Assembly (NCBI GenBank): GCA_013215505.1
Contig: JABSQZ010000015.1
Span: 1-64,000 of the forward strand
Direction: 5' to 3'
From: Oceanospirillaceae bacterium
GTDB lineage: Bacteria > Pseudomonadota > Gammaproteobacteria > Pseudomonadales > Balneatricaceae
DNA: 64,000 bases
Under the pieces are notes generated by a model. The model searched no databases. It worked only from the letters and a program-made list of their open reading frames with translations, and was not told where the DNA came from. Of the stretch, positions 16,415 through 24,344 are shown piece after piece; position 1 is the stretch's first letter, and every line of letters begins with the position of its first letter. A program made the translations under genes and the position numbers.

Positions 16415-17125
16415 ATGGAAAACTCACCGACTAATGCTTTAGGACAACCTATAGGTTCTGAACTGGCTAATTGGCAAGGTTGTGACCGCCCAGCGCGAAC
16501 AGTAATGCAGGGCCAGTACTGCGAGCTGCAGCCGCTGGACCCGAAAGCGCACGCAGCTGAACTGTTTGCCGCTTTTGCCGAGGACAGCGAAGGGTGTAAC
16601 TGGACCTATTTACTCTCTGAGCCCTTTGCAAAGCTCGAAGATTTCCAGCAGTGGTTAGTGAATAGTTGCAGCAGCCAGGATCCACTCTTTTACGTGGTCA
16701 TTGATAAAACTAACTCCAGGGCGGTAGGTATGGCGGCGCTGATGCGCATAGTGCCAGAAACGGGGGTGATTGAAGTGGGAAATATCCACTTCTCGCCAGC
16801 TCTGCAAAAAACACCTATGGCAACAGAAGCGATGTTTCTATTGATGCAGCGGGTTTTTGACCAGCTGGGCTATAGGCGTTACGAGTGGAAATGTGACAAC
16901 TGTAATGGCCCTTCAAAAAAGGCCGCTGTAAGACTAGGGTTTAGTTTTGAGGGGGTGTTTCGACAGGCCTTAGTCTATAAACAACGCAACAGAGACACCG
17001 CCTGGTTTTCGATACTGGACACTGAGTGGCCCCGCCAGAAAGCTGCCTTTGTGCGCTGGCTCAGCCCTGATAACTTCAATGCCCAGGGGTTGCAGAAGCA
17101 CAACCTACAACACTTTCTGGATTAA
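16415..17125 (+). CDS. RimJ/RimL-type GNAT acetyltransferase
   Basis: A 236-residue acetyltransferase of the RimJ/RimL branch. Characteristic segments are 'VMQGQYCELQPLDPKAHAAEL' near the N-terminus, 'AVGMAALMRIVPETGVIEVG' and 'EWKCDNCNGPSKKAAVRLGF', the last being the common 'xNxxSxxxAxxLGF' motif. Many such proteins acetylate small molecules rather than ribosomal proteins. The ATG at 16415 has AGGA about eight bases upstream; an upstream ATG at 16400 has none. It is divergent from the MocR regulator and is followed after 31 bases by a second GNAT gene. Confidence 0.8.
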   Translation: MENSPTNALGQPIGSELANWQGCDRPARTVMQGQYCELQPLDPKAHAAELFAAFAEDSEGCNWTYLLSEPFAKLEDFQQWLVNSCSSQDPLFYVVIDKTNSRAVGMAALMRIVPETGVIEVGNIHFSPALQKTPMATEAMFLLMQRVFDQLGYRRYEWKCDNCNGPSKKAAVRLGFSFEGVFRQALVYKQRNRDTAWFSILDTEWPRQKAAFVRWLSPDNFNAQGLQKHNLQHFLD

Positions 17126-17156
17126 CAGCAACTACCTTACCAAAGGATACTAACAA

Positions 17157-17609
17157 GTGACTTACACCATTAGCGCGCCGCAGCTAGAAGACAAAGAGCA
17201 GTGGCAGCAGCTTTATTACGGCTATGCCGAGTTTTACCAGGTGCCGATGAACCAGCAGATACTGGATCAGGTCTGGAGTTGGATTGTTGCTGCCGATCAA
17301 CCATTTTACGCCCTGATTGCCAAAGATGACCAAAGCCAGGCAGTTGGGCTGATGCATTATCGCGGCATGCCGTCGCCGCTGCGCGGAGCGACTGTGGGTT
17401 TTCTCGATGACTTGTATGTCGATCCGAGCACCCGAGGCAGTGGCGTAGTGGACTTGTTGTTTGAGCGTTTACAACAGGAAGCGAAAGCGCACAGTTGGCC
17501 CTTTGTTCGCTGGATTACTGCGGAAAACAACTACCGTGGCAGGGCGGTTTACGATCGGCTGGCAGAGAAAACCCAGTGGCAGACTTATCAGTTATCTGCC
17601 GCCAAATAG
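17157..17609 (+). CDS. GNAT family N-acetyltransferase
   Basis: A 150-residue acetyltransferase with motif A in 'FLDDLYVDPSTRGSGVVDLL' (RGSGV) and motif B near 'ITAENNYRGRAVYDRLAEKT'. The start is GTG at 17157 with AAAGGA upstream. It forms a two-gene unit with the preceding RimL-type enzyme, both presumably under the divergent MocR regulator; this pairing suggests that the acceptor is an amine or amino acid whose level is sensed through PLP chemistry, but that is inference. It is convergent with the aldo/keto reductase gene. Confidence 0.82.
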   Translation: MTYTISAPQLEDKEQWQQLYYGYAEFYQVPMNQQILDQVWSWIVAADQPFYALIAKDDQSQAVGLMHYRGMPSPLRGATVGFLDDLYVDPSTRGSGVVDLLFERLQQEAKAHSWPFVRWITAENNYRGRAVYDRLAEKTQWQTYQLSAAK

Positions 17610-17692
17610 TTTGCCTCAAAGTGAACTATTTAGAGTATAAAAACCAATGGCCCTGACACCCAGGCTGGGTCAGCCTGCGTAGCGGTTGGCTG

Positions 17693-18700
17693 CTAAACTT
17701 TCGAAATCCGCCCCTGCAGTGGGTAGGCCGGGTCGTTGTAGCCGGGAGTTGAAGAGTGCCCGGTGACCACCAACTGCTCGATTAACGCTTCATCAGCGGC
17801 GCTGAATTGGTAATCGAGTGCGCCTAAGTATTCATCCCATTGCGCCATAGTGCGTGGACCGGCGATTGCACCGCTGATTAGCTGGTTGTTGAGCACCCAT
17901 GACAAGGCAAACTGACCGGCGCTAATGCCCTGTGCTTGTGCGTGGGCTTTTATCTGCTGGGCGATCTGCAATGACTCCTCGCGCCATTCAGTCTGCATTA
18001 TGCGTTTGTCTTGCTGGCCGGCCCTAGTGTCAATCGATGGCTGCTGGTTGGGCAGATACTTTCCGGTTAACACACCTCTGGCCAGTGGGCTGTAGGAAAA
18101 AACTCCCAGACCATAGTGCTGGCAGACCGGTAAGTGCTCGGTCTCTGGCATGCGATTTAGTGCATTGTAGTAAGGCTGGCTAACCACTGGATAGGGGACA
18201 TTTAAACTGTCACACAGGCGGATAACCTCTGCGACCCGCCAGGCGCGAAAGTTACTGAGGCCGAAGTAGCGTATTTTCCCCTGGCGAATTAAGTCTCCGA
18301 TGGCCGCTATGGTCTCGTGTAGTGGAGTATCCAGGTCTTCAAGGTGCAGATAGTAGACATCGATATAATCAGTATCTAAGCGGGTCAGACTGGCATCTGC
18401 CGCCTGCATTATCCACTTACGACTCAGACCTCGGTTATGGGGCCCCTCTGCCATGGCGTTACCCACTTTGGTGGCCAGTACCCAATCGTGGCGGGTCGCT
18501 TTTATCAACTGGCCGGTAATCTGCTCTGAGACTCCCGCATTGTAGACATCCGCAGTATCGATAAAGTTAATCCCGGCGTCTGCGGCACGATCGACAATAT
18601 TTTTACTTACACTGTTATCGGTGCGACCACCAAACATCATAGTGCCTAAACACAAAGGGGATACTTTTAGACCTGATTTTCCTAAGTTATTGTATTGCAT
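17693..18700 (-). CDS. Aldo/keto reductase
   Basis: A 335-residue NADP-dependent TIM-barrel oxidoreductase of the YdjG/Tas-like AKR group. The catalytic tetrad is visible: Asp in 'NFIDTADVYNAG', Tyr five residues on, Lys in 'WVLATKVGN' and His in 'DVYYLHLED'. The NADP-binding C-terminal segment 'ISGAIAGPRTMAQWDEYLGAL' is present. The physiological carbonyl substrate is unknown. An eight-base tandem repeat lies 19 bases upstream of the start codon, inside the probable leader. It is convergent with the GNAT gene. Confidence 0.88.
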   Translation of the reverse strand: MQYNNLGKSGLKVSPLCLGTMMFGGRTDNSVSKNIVDRAADAGINFIDTADVYNAGVSEQITGQLIKATRHDWVLATKVGNAMAEGPHNRGLSRKWIMQAADASLTRLDTDYIDVYYLHLEDLDTPLHETIAAIGDLIRQGKIRYFGLSNFRAWRVAEVIRLCDSLNVPYPVVSQPYYNALNRMPETEHLPVCQHYGLGVFSYSPLARGVLTGKYLPNQQPSIDTRAGQQDKRIMQTEWREESLQIAQQIKAHAQAQGISAGQFALSWVLNNQLISGAIAGPRTMAQWDEYLGALDYQFSAADEALIEQLVVTGHSSTPGYNDPAYPLQGRISKV

Positions 18701-18718
18701 TTATAACCGTACCTTTTG

Positions 18719-18750
18719 GACAGAGTGACAGAGTGACAGAGTGACAGAGT
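18719..18750. repeat. Octanucleotide tandem repeat (GACAGAGT)4
   Basis: Four perfect copies of GACAGAGT just upstream of the aldo/keto reductase start (minus strand). Slippage here would change promoter or leader spacing. Confidence 0.9.
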
Positions 18751-18903
18751 GATTTTACAGCTAGATATTAGCAAACTAAGAAAAATTAGCTATAGCGATA
18801 AACAGTGTATTTTAAGCTGTAAAACGCCGCTAAAAGTTTTGCTTAATACCGCGACAGGGAGTTATGCTAGCGCCTGATAATCTACCCAGAGTATATATTC
18901 ACT

Positions 18904-19341
18904 ATGAGCATCAATGTTAGTTGCCCACACTGCAATGTCACCAACCGTCTTCCCGAATCACGGCTAACTGATAATCCCAGCTGTGGAAAGTGCAAGTTGG
19001 CCATTTTTAATGGCAAGCCAATTGCCTTAACCAGTGCCAATTTCGCCAAACAAGTAACCAGCAATGAGCTTCCAGTACTGGTTGATTGCTGGGCCAGTTG
19101 GTGTGGTCCCTGTGTACAGTTTGCCCCTATCTTTGATGCGGCCGCGGCGCAGTTCGAACCTAACATCCGCCTGTTAAAGCTGGATACAGAAGCAGAGCAA
19201 AGTATTGCTGCGAAATGGAGCATCAGGTCTATCCCCACCTTAATATTATTAAAAGCCGGCAAAGAAGTCGCCCGCACTAGTGGTGTGATGCCGATCGGGC
19301 AGCTCAAGCTCTGGTTGCAGCAGCATAAGGTAGAGTTATAG
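18904..19341 (+). CDS. trxC: Thioredoxin 2
   Basis: A 145-residue cytoplasmic thioredoxin with the TrxC-specific N-terminal zinc ribbon (C7-x-x-C10 and C27-x-x-C30) followed by a thioredoxin domain with active site W66-C67-G68-P69-C70 and the cis-proline in 'IRSIPTL'. TrxC reduces protein disulfides, keeps activity during oxidative stress and is redox-tunable through its zinc. It stands alone; a heptamer repeat array begins four bases after its TAG stop, and rhlE follows on the same strand. Confidence 0.93.
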   Translation: MSINVSCPHCNVTNRLPESRLTDNPSCGKCKLAIFNGKPIALTSANFAKQVTSNELPVLVDCWASWCGPCVQFAPIFDAAAAQFEPNIRLLKLDTEAEQSIAAKWSIRSIPTLILLKAGKEVARTSGVMPIGQLKLWLQQHKVEL

Positions 19342-19344
19342 TCG

Positions 19345-19370
19345 TAAGTCGTAAGTTGTAAGTTGTAAGT
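19345..19370. repeat. Heptanucleotide tandem repeat (TAAGTYG)n, site B
   Basis: Copies TAAGTCG, TAAGTTG, TAAGTTG and a partial TAAGT begin four bases after the trxC stop codon. Because seven is not a multiple of three, TAA falls in all three frames. Confidence 0.9.
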
Positions 19371-19500
19371 AATGAGTAGCTGGGCGTTAGCCCAGTTACT
19401 CAAGCTCTGCTATACTTCCCCCTCTGTTTTTCTATAGCTTCTTTCCTGTAATTAGCACACCTAAAGCAATCCGTTAATATTCAAATACCTGAGGTTCTAC

Positions 19501-20694
19501 ATGGCATTTTCCAAGCTTGGATTAAGCGATCCTATATTAAAAGCTGTCTCCGAGCTGGGCTATACAGCGCCCACGGCCATCCAGCAGCAGGCGATTCCGA
19601 TCATTTTGTCGGGGAAGAACTTAATCGCCGCTGCGCAGACAGGTACCGGCAAGACCGCCAGTTTTGTACTGCCGATGATAGAGAAGCTAAATGCTGCGCA
19701 TTATGGCCACAAGCTACGCGCCAAACGGATACGTGCACTTATTATTACTCCCACAAGAGAGTTAGCGGTGCAAGTTGAGTCGAGTGTTAGCCAGTACGGT
19801 CAGTATCTGAACCTTACCTCTATGGCGATGTATGGCGGGGTAGATGAACAACCGCAAAAGCAGCGACTGCTGGAGGGGGTTGATATCCTGGTGGCGACCC
19901 CGGGCAGATTGTTGGATATGGCCCATCAACGGGCGTTGCATTTTGATGAACTAGAAGTACTGGTATTAGATGAAGCCGACAGAATGCTCGACATGGGCTT
20001 TATTGGCGACATCAATAAAATAATTGAGCGTTTGCCAGCTGAGCGTCAGAATTTATTGTTCTCCGCCACCATTTCTCAGGATGTGCGCTATTTAGCCAAA
20101 AGCGCGATCAGCGATGCAGTAGAAATATCGGTATCGTCTAACAGCGCTGCTACGCCGGAGATTGAACAGTGGTTGATCACCGTCGATAAAGATAAAAAAT
20201 CCGCCCTGCTGAGTCATTTAATTCAACAGCAACAGTGGCAGCAAGCGCTTATTTTCATCGAGACTAAACACGGCGCAGCTAAGCTGGTCAGCCAGCTGGA
20301 GAAGCGCGGTATTAAAGCCCAGGCGATTCACAGTGGCAGAAGTCAGGCGGTGCGCGAAAAGCTACTGGCCGACTTTAAGAGCGGCGAACTGCAATTGCTG
20401 GTGGCCACCGGCATCGCCGCCCGGGGACTGGATATTGATGAGCTGCCAAGGGTGGTCAACTATGATTTGCCCTACCCCAGTGATGAGTACATTCATCGCA
20501 TCGGCCGCACCGGTCGGGCGGGCTCCAGTGGAGAAGCTATCTCTCTGGTGTCAAAAGATGATTTTAAAAACCTCTGTGCAATAGAAAGCCGCCTCGGGCA
20601 TATTATCGAGCGCCGTGAGATCGACGGTTTCCCGGTCAAGAAAGTGGTGCCTGTTTCTATTCTGAATTTTGTGCCTAAGAGTAAGAGGAAATAA
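19501..20694 (+). CDS. rhlE: DEAD-box ATP-dependent RNA helicase
   Basis: A 397-residue two-domain RNA helicase of the RhlE group. The Q motif is at the N-terminus ('FSKLGLSDPIL', 'TAIQQQAIP'), Walker A AQTGTGKT at 45-52, then 'PTRELAVQV', 'VATPGRLLDM', DEAD in 'LVLDEADRMLDMGF', 'LLFSATIS', 'ATGIAARGLDI' and the arginine fingers in 'HRIGRTGRAG'. It lacks the long basic C-terminal tail of many RhlE proteins, ending 'VPKSKRK'. Such enzymes remodel rRNA precursors or degradosome substrates, often for cold growth. Its TAA stop is the first TAA of a heptamer repeat array. Confidence 0.9.
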   Translation: MAFSKLGLSDPILKAVSELGYTAPTAIQQQAIPIILSGKNLIAAAQTGTGKTASFVLPMIEKLNAAHYGHKLRAKRIRALIITPTRELAVQVESSVSQYGQYLNLTSMAMYGGVDEQPQKQRLLEGVDILVATPGRLLDMAHQRALHFDELEVLVLDEADRMLDMGFIGDINKIIERLPAERQNLLFSATISQDVRYLAKSAISDAVEISVSSNSAATPEIEQWLITVDKDKKSALLSHLIQQQQWQQALIFIETKHGAAKLVSQLEKRGIKAQAIHSGRSQAVREKLLADFKSGELQLLVATGIAARGLDIDELPRVVNYDLPYPSDEYIHRIGRTGRAGSSGEAISLVSKDDFKNLCAIESRLGHIIERREIDGFPVKKVVPVSILNFVPKSKRK

Positions 20695-20740
20695 GTTGTA
20701 AGTTGTAAGTTGTAAGTCGTAAGTCGTAAGTCGTAAGTCG
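20692..20740. repeat. Heptanucleotide tandem repeat (TAAGTYG)7, site C
   Basis: Seven perfect units: three TAAGTTG and then four TAAGTCG. The stop codon of rhlE is the TAA of the first unit, so the array is fused to the gene end. Confidence 0.95.
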
Positions 20741-20762
20741 TGAGCGGTTAAGCTGTATTAGC

Positions 20763-20838
20763 TCAGGCTTGAACAGACAGGGCCAGATTTTCAACTCGAT
20801 CTTTACTTACATTCAAACTACTGGATTCGCTCTACACT
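20763..20838. repeat. Dispersed intergenic repeat, copy 1
   Basis: Contains CTTGAACAGACAGGGCCAGA, then TTACATTCAAACTACTGGAT. Copies 2 and 3 at 22590 and 24224 align over about 75 bases. A further shared tail (GGCCAAAAGCAG-like) follows. No coding potential seen. Confidence 0.75.
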
Positions 20839-21276
20839 AGAGTGTTTTACTTGGGGAGCATGAGGCCGTTCGCGGCCAAAAGCAGTCATTTAAACGAGCT
20901 ATTGGTCGTATCTTTTTATTCACTAGCCTTTAATGGCTAAAACTCTTTAGAATTTTTTACTGCCCTATGGGCGTATCTAAACAAGCAGTTACACAAAGTA
21001 ATTTTCAGCCCAGAACAGCCGCAGGGCGGGGCAGAGAAGTGGGGCAAGTGCTGCGTAGGATACGGCGGTAAGCTCGCTTTTTGAGTCTAGCGCCGCACAC
21101 CAAGGTATGAATATGTTGGACTTGATCACGCACTGAAAGCAGTGCAATACAACCTGAAGAAACGCGTTCAGCCTCGGGTGTTACCAATCGGTTCATGCCT
21201 GGGAAAATAATAACTGTTAGTCAAATCTAATACGATTGAATTCCCGAATGTAGCTGATTTTTTACTCACCCTTCTA
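20839..21276. other. Intergenic stretch without a recognisable gene
   Basis: Between the first dispersed repeat and the thiopurine methyltransferase gene. Short open frames exist on the minus strand (21005-21196) but lack ribosome sites and family features. A 'GGCCGTTCGCGGCC' near 20875 is a small perfect-like dyad. Confidence 0.6.
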
Positions 21277-21915
21277 TCATGGCTTTTCTAACAACCAAAC
21301 ACTCTCTGTTGAAGGCACTTTCCCTTTAAATCCGCCAACAACAACTTTGGTTTCGACTAACTTCAATTGATGAGTTGCCGCAAAATGGCGTTCAAGTTCC
21401 CCTTTAGATATTGAGAACGGTGGACCGGAGTATAAACGTTGATCGTAAACGTAATTGATCAACATTTGCGGTGCTGCGTCTGTAATGTTAACGATGTGTG
21501 AGCTGTATTGATTACGTATGTTTTCAGGCAAAGCAACCAGCGCGGCTCGATCATAGACTAAATCAACAAGCCCAAGAAGTTCAGCAGATAGAGCAAAAAT
21601 ATCGCCGACAAAAATGTCGATACCCTTTGCGCTGAATAATATTAACTCACCGACTCTGGCGATACTTGGCACTACACCCAGTTCATCAAATAAGGCGATA
21701 ACTGCAAGTTCGCTCAATTCTATGCCGACTACTCGATAACCGCAGTCCAGCAACCATGCAATATCTCGAGTTTTTCCACATAATGGAATAAATACGCGGC
21801 TTCCATTTGCTAAGTTCATTTTTTCTAGATGCGCTACAAGTAAGGGGTTAGCCTTACTTTGATGAAAGGAAATTTCACCCTTATTCCACTTTTGATGCCA
21901 AAAACTTGCTTGCAT
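21277..21915 (-). CDS. tpm: Thiopurine S-methyltransferase
   Basis: A 212-residue SAM-dependent methyltransferase of the TPMT family. It begins 'MQASFWHQKWNKGEISFHQS', as in bacterial Tpm proteins, and carries the SAM-binding 'VFIPLCGKTRDIAWLLDCGY' and 'VVGIELSELAV' motifs and 'DLVYDRAALVALP'. Bacterial Tpm methylates selenite and tellurite species and thiopurine-like compounds, giving volatile products. The length is close to the family norm. It is divergent from a MerR-family gene; an operator-like dyad lies between them, making a sensor/detoxification pair plausible. Confidence 0.9.
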   Translation of the reverse strand: MQASFWHQKWNKGEISFHQSKANPLLVAHLEKMNLANGSRVFIPLCGKTRDIAWLLDCGYRVVGIELSELAVIALFDELGVVPSIARVGELILFSAKGIDIFVGDIFALSAELLGLVDLVYDRAALVALPENIRNQYSSHIVNITDAAPQMLINYVYDQRLYSGPPFSISKGELERHFAATHQLKLVETKVVVGGFKGKVPSTESVWLLEKP

Positions 21916-22005
21916 AACTGTCCCTTCAGGTATTTACCAATAAGTTCTCTACCCGGGCCTAACAACGTACGCCTTGCGTCAGGTAGTGCTGATAGATAAC
22001 ATACA

Positions 22006-22035
22006 ACTTCAAGTCGACTTTAAGTCAAGTATAAT
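22006..22035. promoter_or_regulatory. MerR-type dyad and promoter
   Basis: ACTTCAAGTCGACTTTAAGT (22006-22025) is a near-palindrome built from ACTTNAAGT repeats, reminiscent of SoxR/MerR sites, followed by TATAAT at 22030-22035 with GGAAAC ahead of the merR ATG. It lies in the tpm-merR divergent region. Confidence 0.55.
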
Positions 22036-22051
22036 TACTTAAGGAAACATC

Positions 22052-22465
22052 ATGGACATTGGTGAGGTCTCAAAACTTTCAGGTTTACCCACATCTACCT
22101 TACGTTATTACGAAAAAAAGGGGCTGATCCAGTCCAATGGAAGAAATGGCTTACGGAGGCTTTTCGCAGCTAGCGTCTTGGAGAATCTCGCGCTAATCTC
22201 TTTAGGGCGCACCGCCGGGTTTTCACTTGATGAAATTGGCGAAATGTTCAATCAGGAGGGGCCAAAAATAAATAGAACTCTTCTCTTAGCGAAAGCAGAT
22301 GAACTAACTAAAAAGATAAAAGAACTTACTGCAGTGCGAAATGGCTTGCAGCATGCTGCTGCCTGCCCTGTGCCAAACCAATTAGAGTGCCCTAAATTTT
22401 TGCGAATACTTCGAATCGCGAGTAAAAATCGCACTAGGAAATCCAATATTTTGAAAAATAATTAG
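22052..22465 (+). CDS. MerR-family transcription regulator
   Basis: A 137-residue regulator with an N-terminal winged helix ('MDIGEVSKLSGLPTSTLRYY' and 'EKKGLIQSNGRNGLRRLF'), a dimerisation coiled coil (about 78-105), and a C-terminal 'ACPVPNQLECPKFLRIL' segment with two cysteines followed by proline. Several MerR-family proteins without a strict metal site have this Cys-Pro pattern; whether it binds a ligand is unknown. It is divergent from the thiopurine methyltransferase gene and probably regulates it together with itself. Confidence 0.85.
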   Translation: MDIGEVSKLSGLPTSTLRYYEKKGLIQSNGRNGLRRLFAASVLENLALISLGRTAGFSLDEIGEMFNQEGPKINRTLLLAKADELTKKIKELTAVRNGLQHAAACPVPNQLECPKFLRILRIASKNRTRKSNILKNN

Positions 22466-22876
22466 CCACTTTCTATGCAGCATATAAAAGCATTGGCTGC
22501 TAGATTTGCTATATCAGCTCATTCATTTATTTTACCTCACCCTAAAGGAATGGGTTTGTGAATACCTGCTATCGAAGCCTTAATGGGTATTATCTCAGAC
22601 TTGAACAAGCAGGGTCAGCTTTCCAACCCTAGATATTCTTGCATTCAAACTATTGGATTGGGTCTACACAAGAGCGGTCTATTTGCTAAGCTTATATTTA
22701 CCCTGTGACCTCCCCTTGTCATTCATCATCGATTAACGTTTAATAACTCGTTGAAGTGTCGACTGTTCTAAGGCCTAACCAGGACACTAATTTCGTTTTC
22801 AGTCGGGTTATTGGAGATATGTAAATGTTTGGTTTTATAGTTATCGCACTATGCAGCACAGGAATGAGCACATAAT
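22466..22876. other. Intergenic stretch holding dispersed repeat copy 2
   Basis: About 410 bases between merR and the YdjM-like gene. Apart from the repeat at 22590-22670 nothing gene-like is visible. Confidence 0.6.
22590..22670. repeat. Dispersed intergenic repeat, copy 2
   Basis: Reads CTTGAACAAGCAGGGTCAG, then TTGCATTCAAACTATTGGAT and GGGTCTACACAAG; matches copy 1 (20763) and copy 3 (24224) with scattered substitutions. Confidence 0.75.
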
Positions 22877-23875
22877 TTGGATATCCTAACCCAGGCTTTG
22901 CTCGGGGGTGTCGTCGCACAGGCGGCATCGCGTAAAAGCGAGATTAAAGTTGCCACTGGCGTTGGTTGCGGTGCCGCCTTACTTGCTGATTTGGACACCC
23001 TGATCCGCGCTAGCAGTGATCCATTACTCAACATTGAATTCCATCGCTACTTTACCCACTCACTGCTCTTTATTCCGCTTGGTGGTTTACTGGCGGCGTT
23101 GCTTGTTTGGCCTTTTTTGCGACAGCGACTGAGCTTCAAACGGCTGCTCTTCTATACCTTGCTCGGCTACGCTACTCACGGGCTACTGGATGCAGCCACT
23201 AGCTATGGCACCCACTTACTATGGCCATTTAGCGATTTACGCACCGCCTGGGGAATAATAGCCATCATCGACCCAATATTCTCGCTGATTTTGCTGCTAG
23301 CCATGGTTGTTGGCTTGCGCCGTGGCACTGCTCCCAGTTCTCGACTAGGCCTAGTGTTGGCGGCTAGCTATTTGTTGTTGGGTGTCTGGCAGAACGGCAG
23401 TGCCAGTCAAGTCACACTGCGACTGGCCGAGCAACGAGGTCACCAGGTTGAGCGTATGCTGGTGAAGCCAACCTTGGCAAACTTGCTGCTGTGGCGCTCC
23501 ATATATGAGAGTAATGGAATATTTTATGTCGATGCTATTCGTCTTGGGATATTTGCAGATGATCGCATTTATAGCGGGGGACAAGCCAAACGTTTTGTCC
23601 TGAATCGCGATAAACCGAGGCTGGAGCAAACATCTGTACTACGTCATGATATAGAGCGCTTTCTGTATTTTTCCGATGATTATGTGATCGCCGATCCAGA
23701 TAGAGAGAATGTACTCATTGATATTCGATACTCGATGTTAGCGAATGGATTAAAGCCGATTTGGGGTATAGACATGAGCGTAGCTTCATCAACCCAACAC
23801 GCGCAGTTTGTAAATTACCGTGATCGAAGCGGTTTTTCGATTGAGCGGTTTGTTGCGATGGTACTGGGGCGCTAG
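22877..23875 (+). CDS. YdjM-like membrane-bound metal-dependent hydrolase (DUF457 family)
   Basis: A 332-residue inner-membrane protein. The first 170 residues hold four or five hydrophobic segments and the family's polar motifs: 'MDILTQALLGGVVAQAA', 'DLDTLIRA', 'EFHRYFTHSLLFIPLGG' (His residues for metal) and 'THGLLDAATSYGTHLL'. The C-terminal 150 residues are soluble. YdjM-like proteins are predicted phospholipid-type hydrolases; the E. coli member is SOS-regulated, and I see no LexA box here. The start is a TTG at 22877 with AGGAA about 13 bases upstream, so the exact N-terminus is moderately certain. It stands alone between repeat-containing spacers. Confidence 0.8.
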   Translation: MDILTQALLGGVVAQAASRKSEIKVATGVGCGAALLADLDTLIRASSDPLLNIEFHRYFTHSLLFIPLGGLLAALLVWPFLRQRLSFKRLLFYTLLGYATHGLLDAATSYGTHLLWPFSDLRTAWGIIAIIDPIFSLILLLAMVVGLRRGTAPSSRLGLVLAASYLLLGVWQNGSASQVTLRLAEQRGHQVERMLVKPTLANLLLWRSIYESNGIFYVDAIRLGIFADDRIYSGGQAKRFVLNRDKPRLEQTSVLRHDIERFLYFSDDYVIADPDRENVLIDIRYSMLANGLKPIWGIDMSVASSTQHAQFVNYRDRSGFSIERFVAMVLGR

Positions 23876-24162
23876 TATGAGCCGAGGGTAAGTCTAAAAA
23901 GGAGACCGCATGCGCGATTTACCGTAAGCCGAAAAAATTATAGTCCATAGGTACAGCCGTGATAGTCATAGGCAACCTTTAATACACATTTGGCGAAGCG
24001 AAGGGATCTCTAGGCGCGAAGTGAATCGATGCCGAGTAACCTATGGAGCCGATACCGAGGTGGTCCATCTGAGTGACCGTTTATTAAGTCAAATACCTGT
24101 CTCGCTCCAAGCCGATGCGCTTATGTGGATCTAATTAGTTGATTTAATATTGGGTAAATAAA
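23876..24162. other. Intergenic stretch, no gene seen
   Basis: The ~290 bases after the YdjM-like gene contain no recognisable gene on either strand; a terminator closes the stretch. Confidence 0.6.
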
Positions 24163-24190
24163 ATAAAGCCGCATGAGATTGCGGCTTTAT
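24163..24190. terminator. Bidirectional intrinsic terminator
   Basis: ATAAAGCCGC / GCGGCTTTAT: perfect 10-base stem, 8-base loop, A-rich left and T-rich right flank. A textbook terminator, about 290 bases after the YdjM-like gene. Confidence 0.85.
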
Positions 24191-24223
24191 TGTTTGTGAT
24201 AACTAATATGTATGAGCTTTGAC

Positions 24224-24290
24224 TTCAACAAGCAGGGTCAGATTTCCGATCCGACCTATTCTTACATTCAAATATCTGGATTCGGCCAGT
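24224..24290. repeat. Dispersed intergenic repeat, copy 3
   Basis: Reads TTCAACAAGCAGGGTCAGA, then TTACATTCAAATATCTGGAT; aligned with the copies at 20763 and 22590. Confidence 0.75.
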
Positions 24291-24344
24291 TCCTGCGGTT
24301 AGCCAGTGATTAGCGACTGCCAAAAGCGGCCTCCTAGCTGTTAT

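Noticed and set aside
21005-21196. 63-codon minus-strand frame upstream of tpm
   Set aside because: No ribosome site, no hydrophobic or domain pattern, and composition typical of chance frames in spacer DNA.
21957-22000. Possible integron attC-like core (GCCTAAC) ahead of tpm
   Set aside because: The small A/T-rich genes and the GCCTAACAA site resembled a cassette array, but I found no matching GTTRRRY partner at proper spacing, no repeated attC body and no integrase.
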